Source: Desulfobacteraceae bacterium | Lineage (GTDB): Bacteria > Desulfobacterota > DSM-4660 > Desulfatiglandales > Desulfatiglandaceae | Reading direction: 5' to 3' | Assembly: GCA_020349865.1 (NCBI GenBank) | Contig: CP070700.1 | Span: forward strand, 382,009 to 389,783 | DNA: 7,775 nt | Shown here: piece by piece, positions 1 through 6,714 of the stretch | Layout: the number at the start of each line of letters is the position of its first letter | How positions within the stretch are numbered: the stretch's first letter is position 1 | Position numbers and translations under genes: made by a program | The notes under the pieces: model-generated | What the model was told of the DNA's origin: nothing | Databases searched by the model: none | The model's input: only the letters and a program-made list of their open reading frames with translations

Positions 1-952
1 AAAAGGTCCAGCAGGGTATTGAAATCCCCAAAATCGTATAGAAGCAAGGCCCAATTAAAGAGAAGCTCCATCATGAGGGCCTTATCATGAGGGCTCTTTT
101 CGGGTTCAGCCGTCAGCAGGTCATAGGCTTGCTGGTAGTATTGCTTGGCTTCTTGGTTTGACAAGGTTTTGTAACTCTTCTCGCCGGCCTTGATGAGGTA
201 TTCCGCTGCCTTGTCATGGGAACGTCCCTTATTAAAGTGATAGGCAAGGGCGTCGTAGAAATCCGGCAGCCGATCAGCGAATAGCTGCTCCATAACCTCT
301 CCAATTCGCTCGTGAATTCCGTGGCGTTCCTTCTTCAAGAGCCCGTTGTAGACCACCTCCTGGGTCAAGGCGTGCTTAAAGATATACTCCAGATCCGGTT
401 CTCTGGTCCGAGTCCGGATGAGGTCGAGGCTCTCCAAACCAATTAAATAACGATCCACTGGCAAGTTGAGCTGAGTGATCCTGGTCAGAACTTCGTAGAA
501 AAAGGCCCGCCCGATCACCGAGGCTTCCTGCAATATGCGTTTGGCCTCCCTTTCCAGCCGGTCCAGGCGTGCGGTCAGCACCCCTTGAATAGTCGGTGGA
601 ATATCCAGGCCGGTGATCGGTCTGGTGAGCGACCAGCCGGCGTTTTCCCTCAGCAGGGTTCCGGTTTCGATGAGGGAGTTAACCACTTCCTCAAGATAGA
701 AGGGGTTGCCTTCCACTTTATCGCGAATGAAGTCCTCCAATCCAGCCGGCAAGTTTTCAGCATGTAGCAAGGATTTGAGCATCTCCTGGGAGTCGACTCG
801 GGACAGGTCCTGTAAAACAATCTCATGATACGGCCAATTCAACTTGTCGGACGGCCCTTCCGGAAAGAGGTTGAATACCGGTCTATAGGCCAGGATAAAC
901 AACACCGGCCGGTTTGTCCTGGTTAGTAGCAGGTGCAAAAGCTCGATATGGG

Positions 953-964
953 AACTGTCGGACC
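953..964 (-). other. Deletion/frameshift joint removing the Walker B segment of the cyclase ATPase
   Basis: On the minus strand the reading ...EALARRGP joins directly to DSSHIELLHLLL in another frame. In this ATPase class a stretch like TVLFFEDLHWA lies between these pieces and contains Walker B. The join needs a loss of 3n+1 bases; by the expected spacing about 34. The sequence CCGAC at the joint could be the surviving copy of a short direct repeat. The size is inferred; the frame change is seen directly. Confidence 0.65.
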
Positions 965-2152
965 ACGCCGGGCTAAAGCCTCCAGTATTTCCTGAACGCT
1001 TTCTTTGAGCTTGGCCCGCAAGAACTCAGGACTGACATCATCGATTTCAGGATAACTCAAAGAAAACAGACCCCCGATGTAAGGTACGATTTCCGGCCTG
1101 TCCCAAAGCAGAGTTTTTATTCCTGCCTCAATCTTCCCCCTTATCGTTTCGGGATTATCTCCCTCTTGGATCCTAAAGGCATGGGTCAGCAGATTTATTA
1201 AGGGGTAATAGGGCATGTTCTGGGTATATGGGTAAGCGTGGCCCTCCCGCCACTGGATTTCTTTAAGGTTCTGCGTGGCCTTAAAATCCCGAACCAGCCG
1301 GCTCTTGCCGGTGCCGGCGTCGCCCACAATGCAGATGATGGAGCCCTGGCCATTCTTAAGTTTCTCGACAGCTTGAGTCAATAACCCCATCTCCTTTTGC
1401 CGTCCGATAAGCTCGGCCCTGACGCCTTGGAGGCGATGAACAGCAGGCGGCTCCTCTTTGGAGGAGAGAAGCTTGAAGACCGGCAAAGGTTCGGCCTTGC
1501 CCTTGACCTTGGTGGGCTCCATGCGGTCGAAACTGAAATGCGACTTGGTCAAATTGTAGGTGTTTTCGCCCACCAGTACCTGCCCGCTTTTAGCCAGGCC
1601 TTCCAAGCGAGATGCCAGGTTGATGGTGTCTCCGATAAGGCCGTGGGTTCCTTTGTCCCGATCCACTTGGCCGGTGACCACCAAACCAGTGTTGATACCG
1701 GAGTGCATGGATAGGGCCTGGCCTATTTTCCCCTCAACCTCGGGACTTATGCCTTCAACCTGAGCATGTATCTCCATTGCCGCCCGGATAGCCCGGATTG
1801 GATCGTCCTCATGGGCCCTGGGGACACCGAAAACGGCCATTGCCGAGTCGCCGACAAACTTTTCAATAAAGCCGTCGTACTTCTCAATCACCTGCCTGAT
1901 CTTCCCGAAGACTCGGTCCATAATCTCTCTGACCTCCTCCGGGTCAAGCCTTTCGGTCATGGCCGTATAGCCGGACAGATCTGAGAAAAGAACTGAGACC
2001 TGTTTGCGCTCGCCACTGGCAATGGGCAAAACAAAATCACTCTGGCCGACTGCTTTTGTCCAAATATTGACGGACAGAGTCTGTCCACATTTTCCACAGA
2101 AATCATCCTCCGGGAGAATTTCAGCGCCGCATTGAGAGCAGGCCAATAAAAG

Positions 2153-2155
2153 TTA
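2153..2155 (-). other. In-frame TAA between the two zinc ribbons of the cyclase
   Basis: The codon after MKCPKCQ...FCRECGT is TAA, and the same frame continues LLLACSQCGAE. In related proteins the first ribbon is usually followed by a Lys and a short hydrophobic link to the second ribbon, so one AAA-to-TAA change is the simplest explanation. Downstream, TTG at 2146 is the first plausible restart, but no Shine-Dalgarno sequence precedes it. Confidence 0.7.
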
Positions 2156-2230
2156 TGTGCCACATTCACGACAAAATCTATTTTTCTGGGGATTTTCGGT
2201 TTGGCATTTTGGGCATTTCATCGTTGATGC

Positions 2231-2235
2231 CCTCC
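2231..2235 (-). promoter_or_regulatory. Ribosome binding site fixing the original cyclase start
   Basis: GGAGG on the minus strand lies 9 nt before ATG 2221. This favours the ATG ahead of the nonsense codon as the ancestral start over TTG 2146, which has no such site. Confidence 0.65.
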
Positions 2236-2300
2236 AGATAAATTCCTAACAGAAAAGACAATTTGGGGGGAAAAGATAAAGCTTAGGGTGGAAACAATAT

Positions 2301-2328
2301 ATATTAATGAAACGCCTGAAGAGGTAAA
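2301..2328 (-). promoter_or_regulatory. Weak candidate promoter for the cyclase gene
   Basis: Minus-strand TTTACC (2328-2323) and TAATAT (2306-2301) are separated by 16 nt, about 70 nt before ATG 2221. Both match the sigma-70 hexamers at 4 of 6 positions. A better -35 (TTGACT, 2335-2330) sits too far away, at 23 nt. The area is AT-rich, so chance matches are likely. Confidence 0.25.
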
Positions 2329-2670
2329 AAGTCAAGAAAAATCAATTCTTAGAGTCACCTCAGGCTCAGCGATTTTTCTCAGACAAGATTAAGCCGCGAT
2401 CTCAAGACCTTGCGATTCTAGCCTTGACAGTAATGACTGATTACTTGCCATTGTCGTTGGTTGGGCTCTATATGATTTCTGTCAAGACTACTACTATTGT
2501 CAAAAATTCTGGCCTTCCGGTCCTCGCTAAGTATAGAAAACAGAACCCAAGGACATTAAAAAGGCAGGAACCTAGAACCCTGGCTCATAAGCAAAAGGGT
2601 AGACAAGCAGATAGTCGAAAGACTAATTTATTGGTTGATACCGCTTTTGGGGGAGGTCAACGACTATCTC

Positions 2671-3465
2671 CTATTTTCCGGGCTCGATCTTAATAATTTC
2701 AGATACTTTGTTTTCTAATCCCTTAGTCTCCCTTATGATTATTTCGAGATATTTCTTGTTCGGGTCATCGTCTGGAGTTTTTTCATATAGTCTTCGGGAA
2801 AAGCCGCCAATCACTGTTAGAGGATTTCTAAGCTCATGAGCCACCCTATTTGCTATTTTCCCCAAGGCTGCAAGTCGTTCCGCCTCAATTAGTTGTCTAT
2901 CCTTTTCCCGTAATTCTTCAGTTCTTTCTTTAACCAGTTTCTCTAGTTCCTTGCTGAAATTTAATATTTCTTCGTTGGCTTTGCGCAGTCCTTCTTCAGC
3001 CCGTAATCTCTCCGTAACATCTTCTCCTGAGCTAAGAGTGCCGACGATATTTCCTGATTCATCGGTGATCAATGTATTGTACCAAGCTATAATCTTCTTT
3101 TCACCTTCTCTGGTGAGAACAGGATTTTGATAACATTCAACAGGTTCGATGTCTCCCCTTAATAGTTTTTCAAACACAATTCTTACATCTTCTCTTATCT
3201 TTTCGGGGAGAAAGGTGTCGAACCAGTTTTTCCCAATGAGCTCTTCCTTCGGGTATCCCAGAATATCGCAACCTCTTTTATTAATGAGAGTTATCTGACC
3301 GCTGACATTAATGGCTACAATTATCACTCCGGCGATATCAAGGTATTTCTGGGCAGTCTGATTTCTGCGGCGTATCGATTCCTGTAGATGCTTCCAATCA
3401 GCAGCCTCCTTTTCAAATGCTTTAACTTTTTGTTCCAGCTCTTCATAGGTTGGTCGCTTCTGCAT
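2671..3465 (-). CDS. PAS-HisKA signalling protein lacking the kinase ATPase domain
   Basis: A 264-residue cytoplasmic protein with no membrane segment. Residues 1-36 form a charged helix (RPTYEELEQKVKAFEKEA), common at the N-terminus of Desulfobacterota sensor kinases. A PAS domain spans about 38-150 (IIVAINVSGQITLINKRGCDILGYPKEELIGK...), ending in the linker GEDVTERLRAEEGL. A coiled coil (about 152-200) leads into a HisKA domain with phospho-acceptor His210 in the H-box AHELRNPLTVIGG. The protein stops at IIKIEPGK, at the end of the dimerisation helices, so the N, G1 and G2 boxes of a HATPase domain are absent. It could be phosphorylated in trans, form heterodimers, or be a truncated relic. 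The start ATG 3465 was chosen because GGAGG lies 8 nt upstream (3474-3478); a longer frame to 3543 has no such site. Confidence 0.85.
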   Translation of the reverse strand: MQKRPTYEELEQKVKAFEKEAADWKHLQESIRRRNQTAQKYLDIAGVIIVAINVSGQITLINKRGCDILGYPKEELIGKNWFDTFLPEKIREDVRIVFEKLLRGDIEPVECYQNPVLTREGEKKIIAWYNTLITDESGNIVGTLSSGEDVTERLRAEEGLRKANEEILNFSKELEKLVKERTEELREKDRQLIEAERLAALGKIANRVAHELRNPLTVIGGFSRRLYEKTPDDDPNKKYLEIIIRETKGLENKVSEIIKIEPGK

Positions 3466-3473
3466 TTTGGAAT

Positions 3474-3478
3474 CCTCC
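3474..3478 (-). promoter_or_regulatory. Ribosome binding site deciding the kinase start
   Basis: GGAGG on the minus strand, 8 nt before ATG 3465. The residues that follow (MQKRPTYEELEQKVK) match the usual N-terminus of this protein type, so the 26 extra upstream codons are not taken as coding. Confidence 0.75.
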
Positions 3479-3540
3479 AAATAACCCCAAAACAAAAGGA
3501 GCCAGATTGCCCCATGTGATTTTAACGATGTCACACTCGG

Positions 3541-3574
3541 CAACTCGGCTATCTCTATAGAAATAGAGGAGTTG
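3541..3574. repeat. Bulged hairpin upstream of the kinase gene
   Basis: CAACTC (3541-3546) pairs with GAGTTG (3569-3574), and CTCTAT (3553-3558) pairs with ATAGAG (3563-3568) around an AGAA loop; a six-base bulge GGCTAT lies on the left side. This makes 12 base pairs in total. No T-tract follows on either strand, so a plain intrinsic terminator is unlikely. It could be a leader element for the kinase or chance structure in old coding DNA. Confidence 0.4.
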
Positions 3575-3689
3575 CTTTATGTCAGGCCAGGGATAGCTTA
3601 GATCCGCGGCTTTCTTGCCCTATCTCACGATGGGTTTGGCTTTTGCAGCATGTGATTTGAGATCTCCCGACAGAACGTAAACCGTCCCA

Positions 3690-3728
3690 TCAGGAGCCAG
3701 GCTTGCACATTTTGAGGGGTTTTTCCAT
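3690..3728 (-). other. Twelve-codon ORF with a good ribosome binding site
   Basis: ATG at 3728 is preceded 6 nt upstream by AGGAGG (3740-3735) and encodes MEKPLKMCKPGS before TGA. One base of frame change at the end would join it to the frame APDGTVYVLSGDLKSHAAK. That makes it a candidate start of a frameshifted small gene rather than a leader peptide. The product is not recognised. Confidence 0.25.
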
Positions 3729-4035
3729 TGGGGACCTCCTGAATGGAGATTAAAGGTGGGGAAGAAACAACACTGTTAGAATAGTCCAGATGGATCGAAT
3801 GTCAAGAAAAACTGTCGACGTGGGATCTGCTAAATCAGGATTATCTTCCAGATTGGCGCACGCCAAATCCACAAGATCTTGGTGTTGCCAGAATCACCCG
3901 AGAGTTTCGATTAGCATCCGTAAGCTATCAAATAGCCAAGGCATAGCTTTCCCTAATTATCATAAGTGTGAAACGAGAAATCTGACTCGGATTTTTCAAC
4001 TGTGCAGTGACCCCTACAAAAGCCTCCCAAGTAAT

Positions 4036-4051
4036 TGACTGAACTTGTGCA
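4036..4051 (+). repeat. Left terminal inverted repeat of the IS
   Basis: TGACTGAACTTGTGCA, identical over 16 bases to the reverse complement of 5373-5388. The following bases are AT-rich on both sides but no longer match cleanly. Confidence 0.9.
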
Positions 4052-4133
4052 AAAATTAAATAAACGGGTGAAATTGTTATATTTAAGTTTTAAAACATAT
4101 TGCATAATTATATATCAATGTATTATAGTTATA
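4052..4133 (+). promoter_or_regulatory. AT-rich transposase leader with promoter-like hexamers
   Basis: The stretch between the left repeat and the hairpin is strongly AT-rich and contains CATAAT (4103-4108), TATTAT (4121-4126) and TATAGT (4124-4129), each 5 of 6 matches to a -10 box. No clear -35 hexamer is spaced correctly. Transcripts started from the last of these would begin near 4136 and lose part of the hairpin's left arm. The exact promoter is not resolved. Confidence 0.3.
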
Positions 4134-4178
4134 TTCCAGAATCTTTCTTTAAGGAGCAAAAAAATGAAGATTCTGGAA
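4134..4178 (+). promoter_or_regulatory. Hairpin enclosing the transposase ribosome binding site and start codon
   Basis: TTCCAGAATCTT (4134-4145) is the exact complement of AAGATTCTGGAA (4167-4178). Inside, a T-G wobble, one mismatch and three A-T pairs extend the stem, leaving an 11-nt loop AAGGAGCAAAA (4151-4161) that holds the Shine-Dalgarno sequence; the ATG (4164-4166) lies in the stem. Known IS such as IS10 and IS50 use comparable structures to block translation from transcripts entering from outside. The same role is inferred here. Confidence 0.65.
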
Positions 4179-5369
4179 ATCCCAAAAGAATTTAAGCAGA
4201 TGCTTATACCATTCAGGCAATTCATGACAGCTCCTCAGTTTAAACACTTCACCAGGTATGTTTTTGGGCTGATTGTCGCTGAAAAAAAGAAGAAAACGGT
4301 TGAAGGAATCAATGGGATTTATGCAGAGAAAAAAGATCGCAGTAGTCTGACCCGTTTTATGATTGAATCGCCCTTCAAGATGGAACCAATAGTGAATAAA
4401 GCGCTGAAAAGACACTGGAAATATTTGAATATTCGTATTGGATGCAATCTTTTTTTGGTGATTGATGATTCCGACACAGAGAAAAGTGGAAAGCATATGG
4501 AGGGTGCTGGATTTTTCAAGTGCCATAATGGAGATAAGAAATATATCTTTGGGCATAATTTTGTTCTTATGCTGGCTTCTTGCAATTCGGTTGCGGTCCC
4601 TGTTGGAATAAGACTTTACCTGAAGGAGGAGTATTGCAAGGAAAACCAAATTCCATTTAAAAGCAAAAATCAATTGGCAGCGGAACTCATTCAGGGTTTC
4701 AGCCCTCCTAGAAGTGTTCGCGTAAGTGTATTGTTTGATAGCTGGTATTTGAATCCAACGGTGGTAGATATTTGCCAAGAGAAAGGATATTCCTATATTT
4801 CTCAGGCTAAAAGCAATCGGACGATCTATATTGAGGGAAAAAAGTTTTCGGCTACCCAATATGCCAAGCGGCAAAGGGGACGGGCTTTGAAATTGACTAC
4901 CTATACTCCTCGTTCTCAGAAAAGCCCTGTAAAGGTCAAATCCTTGTTGGTCAGGTTGAATCAGTTGGGAAAAGTTCATTTTGTTGTATCTCGCAATGAG
5001 AAAGGGGAGTATGTCTTTCTTGTTACAAATCATCTCCGACTTCCCATGATAGAAGTTATCCGTCGATATGATGTACGTTGGGATATCGAGTGTTACTTTC
5101 GTGATGCCAAACAACATCTCGGGCTGGGAGATTATCAGATGCGGTCATTGCAAGGTATAGTTAGACACCTATACACCGTAATGATCGTCTGCATTCTCCT
5201 GGCCCAATTAAAATTATCTTTGATTGAAGCTCAAGCTTGCGAAACATTAGGAAAGCTATGTTTGTATGTACGTCAACTTGTTTATCAAAATAGACTGCGT
5301 ACTATTTTTAAATATTCCCGGACAAAAGAAGGTCGTACTTGGCTCACCGAGCAGCTTTTGGCCAATTAA
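4164..5369 (+). CDS. DDE transposase of the IS4 clan
   Basis: A 401-residue transposase that cuts and joins the IS ends. The catalytic triad is read as Asp101 or Asp102 in FLVIDDSDTEKSGKH, Asp192 in VLFDSWYLNP, and Glu309 in YDVRWDIECYFRDAKQ. The last stretch fits the YREK signature of the clan exactly: Tyr302, Arg305, Glu309, Lys316 with spacing 2-3-6. Between Asp192 and Glu309 lies a beta-rich insertion (about 215-290), as usual for IS4-type enzymes. The length is normal and no frameshift is seen, so the enzyme may be active. ATG 4164 was chosen because AAGGAG (4151-4156) precedes it by 7 nt; the frame is open back to 4035, but those codons are IS-end and leader sequence. Expression is probably limited by the hairpin over the start. 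The family may be IS701 or a related group. Confidence 0.92.
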   Translation: MKILEIPKEFKQMLIPFRQFMTAPQFKHFTRYVFGLIVAEKKKKTVEGINGIYAEKKDRSSLTRFMIESPFKMEPIVNKALKRHWKYLNIRIGCNLFLVIDDSDTEKSGKHMEGAGFFKCHNGDKKYIFGHNFVLMLASCNSVAVPVGIRLYLKEEYCKENQIPFKSKNQLAAELIQGFSPPRSVRVSVLFDSWYLNPTVVDICQEKGYSYISQAKSNRTIYIEGKKFSATQYAKRQRGRALKLTTYTPRSQKSPVKVKSLLVRLNQLGKVHFVVSRNEKGEYVFLVTNHLRLPMIEVIRRYDVRWDIECYFRDAKQHLGLGDYQMRSLQGIVRHLYTVMIVCILLAQLKLSLIEAQACETLGKLCLYVRQLVYQNRLRTIFKYSRTKEGRTWLTEQLLAN

Positions 5370-5372
5370 AAA

Positions 5373-5388
5373 TGCACAAGTTCAGTCA
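5373..5388 (-). repeat. Right terminal inverted repeat of the IS
   Basis: TGCACAAGTTCAGTCA, the perfect complement of the left repeat, starting 4 bases after the transposase stop codon. It defines the right end of the element. Confidence 0.9.
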
Positions 5389-5585
5389 TTTATACACAAG
5401 GTTTACTGCAATATAGCAAGCTCTGTGGTGAGATATCTGTTCATGATTTCGACCCTTTTAGGATCACCATTCAAGCCACTTTTTTTGCTGTGGTAATTGA
5501 ATTCTCTTTCTCCAAAGATACTTATTTACCAATGGACTTCCCAAAAACCCGTCATATGTCAGGCAAGTACGCGATATTGTAGATT
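5389..5585 (+). other. Spacer between IS and hydrolase with an unexplained open frame
   Basis: About 200 bases. A frame in phase with the hydrolase is open through most of the spacer (about 5410-5579) and reads VHDFDPFRITIQATFFAVVI and later LPMDFPKTRHMSGKYAIL, ending at TAG 5580-5582, three bases before the hydrolase ATG. It has no clear start codon or ribosome binding site and no product I recognise. It may be the tail of a gene broken by the IS, or chance. Confidence 0.3.
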
Positions 5586-6365
5586 ATGTCGAAAATACAG
5601 ATCAATAACGTTGAGCTATACTACGACGAACACGGCTCTGGTTCTGAGCCCATAGTGTTTGTACACGGCTTTTTGGTATCCTCAAAAATGTGGCATGACC
5701 TCTATATTTCTCGCCTTCCCGCCAAATATCATGCCTATGCAATGGATATGCGCGGTCACGGACAGTCAAACCAGATCAAACACGGGTGCAATCTGGTTCA
5801 ATTAGCGGATGATGTGTATCAGTTTTCACAACAACTGCAGCTCGGCCCGTTTCTGTATGTCGGGGTGTCCATGGGGGGTGGGGTTGGCGTCCAGCTTGCG
5901 CTCGACCATCCCGAAGTGCTGAGGGGATTGGTCTTAATGAATACCGTTACAGGATTCGGTTTGCTTGGTCCCCCGCTATCTATGGCGCTCTTTCGTTTGA
6001 TGGCAGGGAAACGATGGTTCCTTAAAATGATGTTGAAAAGTGCGTTCAAACGCCCTCCTTCAGACCACACGATGCGGCTTTTCCTCAATGAGGCGATGCT
6101 CGTGAGTAAAGAAACGTTTACCGAATGGACGCATCCCAACAATTGTATGCGGCATTTCGAGCGGTTAAGTCATGTGAAGGTGCCGACCCTTGTGATGATT
6201 GGCGGCAAAGATACTGTGATTCCTGTTGATGGGCACCATCGATTGGCTGACACCCTTCCAAATGCAGAGAAAGCCGTCTTTGAGGACGAAGGGCATATGA
6301 TGGGAGCAGAAATTCCAGAAGACGTGTTTACCGCGATGGATGCATTTCTTGAGCAACTTCCGTAA
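5586..6365 (+). CDS. Alpha/beta hydrolase, intact
   Basis: A 259-residue cytoplasmic alpha/beta-hydrolase-fold enzyme of normal length. Visible landmarks: oxyanion-hole HGF at 27-29, DMRGHGQS at 54-61, nucleophile elbow GVSMGGG with Ser95, acid Asp209 in MIGGKDTVIP, and base His237 in EDEGHMM. A cap region with helices lies about 120-190. The fold class includes esterases, lactonases, haloperoxidase-like proteins and C-C hydrolases; nothing here fixes the substrate. The ATG is the first in-frame start after TAG 5580-5582, and the N-terminus (KIQINNVELYYDEHGSG) is typical, although no Shine-Dalgarno sequence is visible at proper spacing. It lies 197 bases after the IS and may have lost its native promoter. 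No partner gene lies close by. Confidence 0.92.
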   Translation: MSKIQINNVELYYDEHGSGSEPIVFVHGFLVSSKMWHDLYISRLPAKYHAYAMDMRGHGQSNQIKHGCNLVQLADDVYQFSQQLQLGPFLYVGVSMGGGVGVQLALDHPEVLRGLVLMNTVTGFGLLGPPLSMALFRLMAGKRWFLKMMLKSAFKRPPSDHTMRLFLNEAMLVSKETFTEWTHPNNCMRHFERLSHVKVPTLVMIGGKDTVIPVDGHHRLADTLPNAEKAVFEDEGHMMGAEIPEDVFTAMDAFLEQLP

Positions 6366-6643
6366 TAAAATGAAGATGTTGTAGCTGTGTGGCAATGGTG
6401 AAAATGTGGAAATGTTTGTGGAAACAGGGCTGTCCATTGGTAAATTAGTTGATACCTTGGACTGTTGATAGTATTGTATGCTTTATGCCACGATTAGCCA
6501 GATTGGCTCGGCCGGGTGTACTGCACCACTTGATTATGAGAGGGGACATTGGGATAAATCAAACAACGAACAAAATTGAACGCTTTTAAGCTGTCTCTAA
6601 ATATGGACCTTTTCTACAGACTCGGTAGTTTGAAAAAAATATT

Positions 6644-6672
6644 TTGACATGCTCACTTTCCTTGAAGATAAT
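6644..6672 (+). promoter_or_regulatory. Near-consensus sigma-70 promoter of the ferritin-like gene
   Basis: TTGACA (6644-6649, 6 of 6) and GATAAT (6667-6672, 5 of 6) are separated by exactly 17 nt. Transcription would begin near 6679-6680, giving a leader of about 48 nt before GTG 6728. This is the best promoter match in the window and points to substantial basal expression of the next gene. Confidence 0.75.
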
Positions 6673-6714
6673 TTGATTCAAATCCATCATTTTTTCTTAA
6701 TACTTTCTATTGCC

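Larger units (their letters stand above)
1..2221 (-). pseudogene. Adenylate cyclase / AAA ATPase / TPR signalling protein, disrupted and partial
   Basis: Read from an ATG at 2221 (GGAGG at 2231-2235, 9 nt upstream) the product starts MKCPKCQTENPQ, a first CxxC...CxxC zinc ribbon. It meets TAA at 2155-2153 and resumes in frame with a second ribbon (ACSQCGAE...FCGKCG). A class III cyclase domain follows; numbered from a TTG at 2146 it shows metal Asp56 and Asp100, Lys96 and Asp173 (fits ATP as substrate), and Asn176/Arg180. The ATPase Walker A is GDAGTGKS (275-282). Near 955-964 the frame changes; the original frame stops at 923. The other frame continues with HIELLHLLLTRTNRPVLFILAYRP, EGNPFYLEEVV and TPR-like helices, open to base 1, so the C-terminus is off the window. 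Family members make cAMP and couple it to an ATP-dependent regulatory region. With a stop and a frameshift it is probably inactive, although a TTG-started 407-residue zinc-ribbon/cyclase/half-ATPase product remains possible. Confidence 0.85.
2222..2670. other. Intergenic region between cyclase and kinase, no gene supported
   Basis: About 450 bases between two minus-strand genes. An open frame on the plus strand (2424-2693) has no ribosome binding site or recognisable product. Visible structure: the weak cyclase promoter, a 6-bp hairpin AGTAAT/ATTACT (2429-2445), and a 9-bp inverted repeat AGATAGTCG/CGACTATCT (2609-2617 and 2661-2669) whose right arm abuts the kinase stop codon. The loop of 43 nt and lack of a U-tract make it a poor terminator. 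No leftover kinase ATPase motifs were seen in the part just after the kinase stop. Confidence 0.5.
3466..4035. other. Region between kinase and insertion sequence: no intact gene, decayed-looking open frames
   Basis: About 570 bases. On the minus strand a protein-like frame from about 3755 to 3475 reads through DGTVYVLSGDLKSHAAKAK, one in-frame TAG (3629-3627), then SYPWPDIKQLLYFYRDSR. On the plus strand an open frame from 3785 to the TAG at 3944-3946 reads WDLLNQDYLPDWRTPNPQDL without a start codon. I recognise neither. The ATG-started 82-codon frame at 3790-4038 has unlikely composition, no ribosome binding site, and runs into the IS end. Confidence 0.4.
4036..5388 (+). mobile_element. Complete insertion sequence, IS4 clan (IS701-like or related)
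   Basis: A 1353-bp element bounded by perfect 16-bp inverted repeats (TGACTGAACTTGTGCA at 4036-4051, its complement at 5373-5388) with one transposase filling nearly all of it. The right repeat begins four bases after the transposase stop, as in compact IS. Flanking bases (AAGTAAT on the left, TTTATAC on the right) show no convincing target duplication, so either the element ends are slightly mis-set or the locus was rearranged after insertion. The transposase is undisrupted, suggesting recent arrival. Family placement inside the clan is tentative. Confidence 0.9.

Noticed and set aside
71..94. Direct repeat TCATGAGGGC, two copies 14 bases apart
   Set aside because: It lies in the open coding frame of the cyclase C-terminal region (SPHDKALMMELL) and two short copies are explained by chance.
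1397..1984. Several plus-strand ORFs across the cyclase region
   Set aside because: They are antisense shadows of the cyclase domain, whose conserved motifs are clear on the minus strand.
2609..2669. Nine-base inverted repeat after the kinase stop as a terminator
   Set aside because: The 43-nt loop and missing U-tract make an intrinsic terminator unlikely; kept only as a note in the intergenic entry.
2424..2693. 89-codon plus-strand ORF between cyclase and kinase
   Set aside because: It overlaps the end of the well-supported minus-strand kinase gene, has no ribosome binding site, and resembles no known protein.
3790..4038. 82-codon plus-strand ORF before the IS
   Set aside because: No ribosome binding site, unlikely composition (many S, R, K and C), and its end lies inside the IS left repeat. 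A different frame of the same DNA looks more protein-like.
4149..5117. A 322-codon open frame antisense to the transposase
   Set aside because: The plus-strand transposase has complete catalytic motifs, a ribosome binding site and IS ends. The antisense frame has no recognisable domain and is a by-product of the codon use of the transposase.
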